Positions 18,311 to 24,609 of a stretch of DNA of 24,609 nt are shown here, piece after piece; position 1 is the stretch's first letter, and each line of letters begins with the position of its first letter. The position numbers were made by a program, and so were the translations under genes. The notes below the pieces were generated by a model. It was not told the origin of the DNA. It saw only the letters and a list, made by a program, of their open reading frames with translations, and ran no database searches. The DNA comes from Paratrimastix pyriformis (Eukaryota; Preaxostyla; Paratrimastigidae): the NCBI GenBank assembly GCA_027972325.1, contig JAPMOS010000355.1, positions 1-24,609 on the forward strand, in the 5' to 3' direction.

Positions 18311-21300
18311 ATGAACTCTATCGATTGGAATCAGTTCAGGACCCCGAAGATGCCATTGCTTGGTGTGAGGGCACACTCGCTTCAACCCCGGGTTGGGCCG
18401 AGGCACCACACGTGGCGATCAATTGGTTTGTTTGTCCTCGCCCCTTCTGTTTTCCCACAACATCTTGTCATAGCTTCCGTCGCCGCATCAATGCCGCCTC
18501 GAAGCTTGTGGGGGGGACGCTCGCTGCGCCCCTGCATTTGATGGTGATTCAAGACGCCTTCGAGAGCATTGGGAGGCCCTCCTCCCTGCTTTCGCCGCTG
18601 ACGACGAGCGCGTCGACATTGGCGGTGACGAGCCGCTGACCGAGCAGCCCCAACCCGCGCCCTTGTCTGTGTTTTCATCTCACCTCAAGCTCGGTTTAAT
18701 TCCTTCTTCGTTAGGTCTCCCGCCCCGCCGCCACCCATACCGCCGAAGGAGCGCCCCTGCGCCGACCGCCCCGACCGCGCCCCTCCCGACGCAGGCCCTC
18801 CCGATCGAGCACAAGGACAAGGCAACCGGTGCAGCTCGCGTGGCGTCTGTCGCAGTGGTTTCTTGCCTTTCACACCTGATCTCTGTTTTTTAGGATCTTG
18901 GATGACGACGATGCCTCCCCGAGCCCAAAGCCAAAGGAGAAGGCCAAGCCCAAGCCCCAAGAAGGCCCCCCGAAGAGGAGGTCAAGAACAAGCCCAAGCC
19001 CAAGAAGGACGGCCCCGAAGCGAACAAGAAGGCCCCGGTGGCGCCCACCAAGCCCAAGAAGGACGCCGCCCCGGTCCCCCCGCCACCGGCCCGCCGACGG
19101 AAGCCGGGGCATCACGAGGCCAACAAGGAGGCCTCGGAGGCCTCGGAGGCGGAGGATCAGGCGGCCGAGAAGGACGCCCGCCGCGTCACCGGGGCACCAA
19201 GCACCAGGCCCCGTGGAGATCAGCTCCTCGTCGGACGAGGACGGCCCAGCCCCGAACCCAAGGCGAAGGCCGAGCGCAAGCGGGCCGTCCCAACTCGCCT
19301 GAGCTCGCCCCGGAGGCCCGGCAATTAATTCAGTCCGTTATTGCTCTGTGCACTGCGTTCTTGAAAAACTACCCTCCCTCCTCCTCCTCCTCCAAGTCGT
19401 GACCTCTTTTTATCGTTCCTTGTTTTTGACCAACAAGTGACTGACTTCCTTTTGCTTTGTTCGGGTTGGTGGGTAGGGGGGGCCTCTTCAATGTATCCTT
19501 GCCGGGGAAAAGCATCGCCAAAAGGGCACAGGTCCTCCTGAGCTCCATCAACCCCTGCCCGAGCCTCGCCCGGCCCCTGTCCTACGAGCGTTTGGCCGCA
19601 ATTATCGAGTGGTTCAACAAACTGGGTGCCTCGGTCCTGTTCAGCATCATCGTTCAGAAGTCGCCCCAGGTTGAGGCTCGATACCAGGTGGTCGATGGCT
19701 CGCACCGGTCTGCACAGCGCTCGTTTTTTTGGGGCTCGGCCTCTAATGTGTCTCTAGGTTCCAAGTGGCACGCATCATCGTAGACCCGCGCCGGGTCTCC
19801 GAGTTGCCGACCGGGATCACCGCGGAACAGCGGGACGCGCTTCGTGAAAGGGTGGAGAAGCTCAACGAGGAGTTCCCCAAGATCAGGAAGGTCTGCGGTA
19901 CGGTGTCGCAGCCATCAACAACGAACCATCTTCTCCCCTGCACAGCACCTGAAGGAGGACTACATCGACGTGGCCGTTTACAACACGCTCGAGCCAGAGG
20001 CCATGCTCGAACTGCAACATCGGGTCAACCTGCTCACCCACGACGCGAGGGTTTGGAAGCAGCACCTTCGATGTCCTGCTGAACCTCAAGCGTGCCTCCC
20101 TCCAAGTCTGTTGTCTCTCCTATTTTTCTCATCATCACCTCACCTCCTCTTATCAGGCCCCCAAGCTCTACTCCCTTGACCATCCGGACTTGGACACACT
20201 GTTGGATCCCGCCCTCAGTGAGCTGCACTTCCCGAAGAGCGTGGACGCCCCTTCCAAGTCTGTCCACTCACTCTCCTTGCACTCTCCCATGCCTTTGTCG
20301 ATGACTAGACTCCTGAAGATGCTGGCGAGCTTCTCCCTGGACCTGCTGTGTGAGCTCTCCCGGCTCCCGGTCGAGCGACAGCCGTCACCCACGAACCTCT
20401 GGCGCATCTTTGAGGTCTGCTCGGAACAACCATTTCCACGCTGGCGCTCACACACGTTGTTCGTGCCCGTGCCCGCTAGGCCAGAGATTTGGAGATGAAT
20501 TGCTGGGTTGCGCGCCCTGCTGCAGGGGTCGTTCAGCGGCTCCGAGGCCAATTCTGTTGTTGCGCCCGAAATGAAGAAGCCCATTCGACAGGCCGAGCAG
20601 ACCGTCCTGCTGCTGGAGGCCCACGATGCTGCCGAGGTGGCCGACGGAAACCGCCAGCCCGTCCTCTGCCCCCGACGAGGCCGCCCGGGAGGTCCTACGG
20701 TGCCATCTCGTCCGGACCGAGACCTTCACCTTCATGAATTGCCTCAACGTGCGGCCGTTCCAAATCCGCAAGGGCAAGGTGCGACTCCCGGCCTTCACCG
20801 AGATGCTGGGCGAACTGGGCTGCCCGTTCGAGCGCCTGAACGAGACGGACGTGCGCAACCTGCCCCTAGAGATCACCTGCATCCGCATCGACGGCCGGCC
20901 TCTCACCGACTTCGACTTGGTCCTCGGCTACTGGCTGGGGTGGTGCGCGGCACAACTGCCACCGGCAATGCAGGACTACCTGAGGCCCGAGCACTGCAAG
21001 TACGCCCAGCTCTGGGAGGAGACGGGCCACCACGACATCCCCCGGGCAAGCAAGCGCACGCTGAAGACCGTCGACCGGGAACTACGTGAGGAAAAGCGGG
21101 CACTCCGGGAGGAAGCCGCCTCCGAGCACCCGGAGCCGCCGAAGTCAGAGCCGGCCAAGCGGGCCACCCTGAAGGCGCTTCTTTCCCAAGCCGAGCCGAC
21201 CTCCGAAGCTGAGGCCAAGGCGGCGGAGTCCGATGACGACTATGAGGTCAAGGCCTGCGCACTCCCACCGGAGCCGAGTCGGCCACCTGAGGAAGCCCAG

Positions 21301-22865
21301 CCTTCGGCAAAGCCGATGCCCGAGCCCGAGCCCAAAGCCAAGCCCCAAGCCAGCCAGGCCAAGCTGCCGCAGCCCGCCCCCCAGGCCAAGCCGCCACAGC
21401 CCGCCTCCCAGGCCAAGCCGCCGCAGCCCGCCCCCCAGGCCAAGCCGCCACAGCCCGCCCCCCAGGCCAAGCCGCCGCAGCCCGCCCCCCAGGCCAAGCC
21501 GTCGCCTCACCCCCAGCCGGCTCAGCCTCAACCCCAGACCCCGGCCCAGGCCCAGCAACACCACTCCAAGCCACCGCAGCAGCGTCACTCGCCCAGGTCA
21601 CCACCAAGCCCGCGTCCGCTGCGCCTCGTTCCGGCCCCCAGCTCGCACCCGCGGAGGGCCACGATCCCTCATGGGAAAACCTTGGCCCGGTTCTACTGCG
21701 GGGATGCCGAAGAGATCTTGTTTCGCGCGAAGGATAATCCCGGCCGTGTCTGCAGTTTCCAACTTGTTGGATCCCCACTAACATCCTCGTTTCTTTCGAT
21801 AGACACTGTATACCTTGGCCGTGTTGGATGCTCCCTGGGGCATTACCGACGACCCTCGAGACAGACCCACCCCGGACTACGGATCCCTGGCCCAGTACCT
21901 CGACTCGTTCATTGCCCCCAATGGTACCATCATCGTGATGGATACCGAGGCCAACCTGTCCCAGCAATGGACGCCGGCTCTCGAGTGCTTCAATTTCGTG
22001 AGCGATCACCGAATTCGTACCATCTGGGGAAGTCCGTGATTCATTCCCTTCACGAGACAATTGGTTTTTAACTTGTCCTTCTTCATCACTTCTTCGCGCA
22101 GATTACCTCGAGGAGGCCACCCCGGCCGTCGCTCTCACCGGAGCCCCCGCCCTGAGGAGGTGGAGCTGCCCATCGAGGTCTTCCAGCGAGGCCACGAGCG
22201 GCCCGTCAACTGGCGCTGGGATGTACTGTGCCCTTCTCCGAGTGCGAAGTTGGCCGAGATGAACGCCCGGGCCAACCCGCGCACCAACGCGGTCTACCTG
22301 CGGCACCAGGCGGGGCAGGCCCGCTTCGCCAAGCCGGCCGATCTTTACGTCTACCTCTTCCGCCGCTACGGAGGGCCGGGCCCTGTGTTGGACTGCTTCT
22401 GCGGCTGTGGGCCGGCCCTCCTGGCGGCAGAGGCCACCGGAACGCGCGTTGATCTGATTGACCGGGCGCCTGCAGTGGAGAGCCTCATGATCGGCCACGT
22501 GCCTCCGGTGCTGGTGCACCGGCATGGCGAAGCATACCTGCCCCTCGAAGCCCACGAGACGGAGCTTTGCAACGTCGTTGCACCCCGGTCGACGGATGGG
22601 ACCTGCATCTTCCTCTGCTCCCCCTCAAGAAGAACCTGCCCCGGCTCTACAAGAAGAGCAGGCCGCCGAGCAGACCACCACCGCCGAGCAACAACAACAA
22701 GAGCAGGCCTTCGAGCTTCAAGACGACCAAGAGGGCCCCTGATCCCTGACCCAGATGATCAGCCTTATCAGCGGCTTCCTCCTTCCGACGAGTTCAACCC
22801 ACGGGGTGGACCCGGAAGCTTTGGGCAAGGGCCTTCTGCCAGAGGAACGCGCGGACTTCCAGTAA
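18311..22865 (+). CDS. ParB-domain / DNA amino-methyltransferase fusion, copy 2 (degenerate)
   Basis: Same parts as copy 1: MNSIDWNQF start; basic, Pro-rich region (18715-19320); ParB domain (about 19510-19800) with YQVVDGSHR; helical region; [14 protein letters not shown] domain; longer QAKPPQPAP linker (21357-21500); LDAPWG (about 21825) and VLDCFCGCG (about 22388) of the methyltransferase. Introns shared with copy 1: 18426-18473, 18665-18714, 19708-19757, 19891-19945, 20106-20156, 20415-20479, 21748-21802 and 22032-22101. Two more are present only here (18845-18893 and 20258-20308). The 5' half differs clearly from copy 1, while about 21060-22550 is almost identical, introns included. The copy looks broken, with several breaks, so it is probably not expressed as a full protein. 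Confidence 0.7.
18845..18893 (+). other. Copy-2-only intron (49 bp)
   Basis: The interval runs from GTCTGTCGCAG to CTGTTTTTTAG. Copy 1 at the matching place (about 4710) has uninterrupted coding DNA, and the ILDDDD block follows in both. GT-AG ends and length fit the other introns of the gene. Confidence 0.65.
20258..20308 (+). other. Copy-2-only intron (51 bp)
   Basis: The interval runs from GTCTGTCCACTC to GTCGATGACTAG and interrupts a Lys codon that is whole in copy 1 (about 6127). Removing it keeps alignment with copy 1 on both sides. TGAC close to the acceptor could be a branch site. Confidence 0.7.
21357..21500 (+). repeat. 27-bp coding repeat (QAKPPQPAP)n in copy 2
   Basis: About five tandem units of CCCCAGGCCAAGCCGCC(A/G)CAGCCCGCC (given here as a pattern) form a Pro/Gln/Ala/Lys linker before the methyltransferase domain. 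The units are cleaner than in copy 1 and match those in minus-strand gene A. Confidence 0.85.
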
Positions 22866-22959
22866 CTCGTAATACCGTCCAACCCCTCAACCCCTCTTTT
22901 CAATTCTGCTTTGTGTTTTTTTAGACGAAGAAACACGACAGCAATGACACCGAGAAATT

Positions 22960-23530
22960 GTCTTGACTGAACAACAAGCTACCGGGGTGGGATAGGAGGA
23001 TGGCCTGGGTGATAGCCACTCGAGTGGCGCCACTGATATGGAACCAATCGAAGAAGAACTGGTTCTTGACCATCTGACGGCCGCGGAGGTCCGCCAAATC
23101 AAGGAGGCCGTTGCGTTCTACCGGCACCGCAAGTACGGCGACATTGAGCGGCGCCGCAAGAAGCTCGAGGTGGGGACTCCCGTCATGGTCAACCCGCCCG
23201 TCAAATGGCACCGGCCCGGCATGGGCAAGTTCTGCTTGGCCGGGACAGTTGCAGAACGCCGGCGCAACGGGACCTATGTCGTCGATTTCGACGATCGGGT
23301 CGAGGCAGGCATTCCCAAGGTCTACCCGCGCAACAAGCTGCTGACTTACGTCGAGACCTTCGATGCCCCACTCCCAGCAGCGGGAGGTGCTCTGGTCCCC
23401 GTGGTTGATCTTCGGCGTCACCCGCCCGCAGTGTAACGTGGCAGGCTAAACCAGCCCAACCCAACACCCCCACCTCCCTCAACCTTCCTCCGTCTGCCCC
23501 GCAGTTTTCCGGTCCGGTTTTCTGCAAAAA
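22960..23530 (+). mobile_element. Short partial integrase copy
   Basis: This unit has the conserved leader block (GAACAACAAGCTACCGGGG), the shared motif, the first residues of the acidic leader (MEPIEEELV), and then only the integrase tail (LTAAEVRQIKEAVAFYRHRK, NGTYVVDFDDRV) to a stop at 23436. It is a partial fossil of the integrase gene, lying in tandem ahead of the next copy. The frame 23038-23436 is open and could make a protein of about 130 residues holding only the SH3-like end; whether it does is unknown. Confidence 0.75.
23007..23020. promoter_or_regulatory. Shared motif GGGTNAYAGCCACT, site 5
   Basis: GGGTGATAGCCACT, 17 nt before the ATG at 23038. It overlaps the 14-bp palindrome GCCACTCGAGTGGC. 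Confidence 0.6.
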
Positions 23531-23601
23531 TGTTGACACCGAGAATTGTCTTGATTGAACAACACGCCACCACCACCGGGGTTGGGAGAGGAGGATGGCC
23601 T

Positions 23602-23615
23602 GGGTGATAGCCACT
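23602..23615. promoter_or_regulatory. Shared motif GGGTNAYAGCCACT, site 6
   Basis: GGGTGATAGCCACT, 17 nt before the ATG at 23633, with the same overlapping GCCACTCGAGTGGC palindrome as site 5. Confidence 0.6.
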
Positions 23616-23632
23616 CGAGTGGCGCCACTGAT

Positions 23633-23970
23633 ATGGAACCAGTCGAAGAAGAACTGGTTGGAGACGACCTCCCTCCACCGCTTCCTGAGGAACTGGTCGA
23701 CCTCCCTCCACCTCTTCCTGAGGAGCTGGTTGATGACGACCTCCCTCCACCGCTTCCTGAGGAGGAGCTATTTTCGGAGGTGGTGGCGGTGACGAGGCAG
23801 CGCATGAGGCAGAGCATGAGCCAGCCCTCGGAGAACTGCCTCCCGCAGAAGCGGCCGAGATTGACGTCGATGTCGTGGTTGATGTCGCAGACGCCGAAGT
23901 TGATGTGGCTGATTGGGGAAGCTACGACCGGACGGCGCGGGGATCCACATGATCCTGAACGGTGTGGAAC
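23633..23970 (+). CDS. Acidic leader exon of the integrase gene, copy 2
   Basis: It begins MEPVEEELVGDDLPPPLPEE and repeats DLPPPLPEE three times (once in copy 1), a tandem expansion of about 30-60 bp units at 23665-23765. An intron-like interval at 23971-24024 follows, matching 9132-9191. Part of a broken element; no domain is recognised. Confidence 0.45.
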
Positions 23971-24024
23971 GTCTGTTTTGGTTTTCCATGTCATGACCAA
24001 TGCCCCGTTTGTCTCATTTTTCAG

Positions 24025-24609
24025 TCCGGGAAGGAACACGCAGTTATCGGTCGAACTGCCGCAAACATGCCCGTGAAGGGTTCTACCGCGCCGTTGGAGG
24101 AGTTCTGCAGCGGCTCCGCTACGACCACGAGATCCGCGACCGGACCATCTGGGTGCCCGTGATCTACCCGCTTGCCAACCGTGTGCGTCTGGTGCGGCGC
24201 TTGCATGTCCAGCAGGGGCACCTCAACCGAGATGCTCTGATTGCCTACGCGAAGGCCTCTACTACATCATTGGCCTGGATCAACTTGCGCGGGACATCAT
24301 CGGGACGTGTGGCCAGTGCCAGACCGTCCGGCCCACCGAGCATCCCAAGTACCACGCCTTGGTGGTCAACCGGCCCCTCGGGTGGTCGAGCTCGACTGTG
24401 GCGGCTTCGAGATCAGCTGCCGCCTCGCGCGTTCTGCGTCCTGGTGGACCACTTCACGAGCTACATGTGGGCCGCCGCGACATGGAGACGAAGGCCACCG
24501 GGCAGGAGGTGACCGACCTTCTCAGTCGTGTGTTCACCAGCCCACCCGGATCGTGACCGACAATGGGACCGGATTCGTCAGCAGCGCGTGGCGAGTGGAT
24601 CGCGTCTGT
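24025..24609 (+). mobile_element. Ty3-like integrase fossil, copy 2 (runs off the window)
   Basis: Clear match to copy 1 (about 90% or more by eye) from SYRSNC through the zinc finger (LHVQQGHLNRD, CGQCQ) into the rve core (IVTDNGT near 24550). It is broken, with several breaks, more than copy 1. The window ends inside the core, so its right edge is not seen. Confidence 0.8.

Noticed and set aside
1-24609. tRNA or rRNA genes
   Set aside because: No cloverleaf-like or conserved rRNA segments were noticed by eye; a covariance-model scan was not possible.

Overview
The window looks like GC-rich nuclear DNA of a unicellular eukaryote. The coding blocks are strongly GC-biased, and several genes are cut by very short GT-AG introns (about 47-78 bp, donors mostly GTCTG, GTCCG or GTTTG, acceptors TAG or CAG). 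Tandem satellites, a LINE fragment and duplicated cassettes complete the picture. A free-living protist is the best guess; no lineage can be fixed from the sequence. Nothing here looks bacterial in gene layout, although two of the encoded domains (ParB-like and DNA methyltransferase) belong to families best known from bacteria and phages. || Layout: 1-4075 is a satellite of about 142-bp units (29 copies of its core palindrome, running off the left edge). 4147-8666 is a multi-exon gene joining a ParB/Srx-fold domain to a beta-type DNA amino-methyltransferase (copy 1). 8851-10530 is an acidic leader exon plus a Ty3-like integrase (H2C2 zinc finger, rve core, SH3-like tail), a broken fossil. 10832-13138 is a pair of 635-bp direct repeats enclosing the 3' part of a LINE of the CCHC plus restriction-like-endonuclease type. 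13390-17518 on the minus strand is a tandem trio of related genes (A, B, C) of unrecognised function. 17588-18250 is a second, diverged satellite with five units. 18311-22865 is copy 2 of the ParB-methyltransferase gene, and 22980-24609 holds copy 2 of the integrase region, with a short partial copy ahead of the main one, running off the right edge. || How the parts relate: the order satellite, ParB-methyltransferase, integrase occurs twice, so this is a repeated cassette of about 6.4 kb (excluding satellite). No reverse transcriptase, RNase H, protease or DNA polymerase was seen. Both copies keep matching introns, which argues for DNA-level copying. The two satellites share a skeleton and each unit holds a near-perfect palindrome; the palindrome core differs between families by paired, compensating changes. 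A 14-nt motif sits at fixed distances from the start codons of both the integrase leaders and the three minus-strand genes, and a Pro/Gln/Ala linker is shared between the methyltransferase and minus-strand gene A. Together these suggest that the genes are parts of one accessory system: palindrome satellite, ParB-methyltransferase fusion, integrase, and an unknown protein family. That unity is inference.
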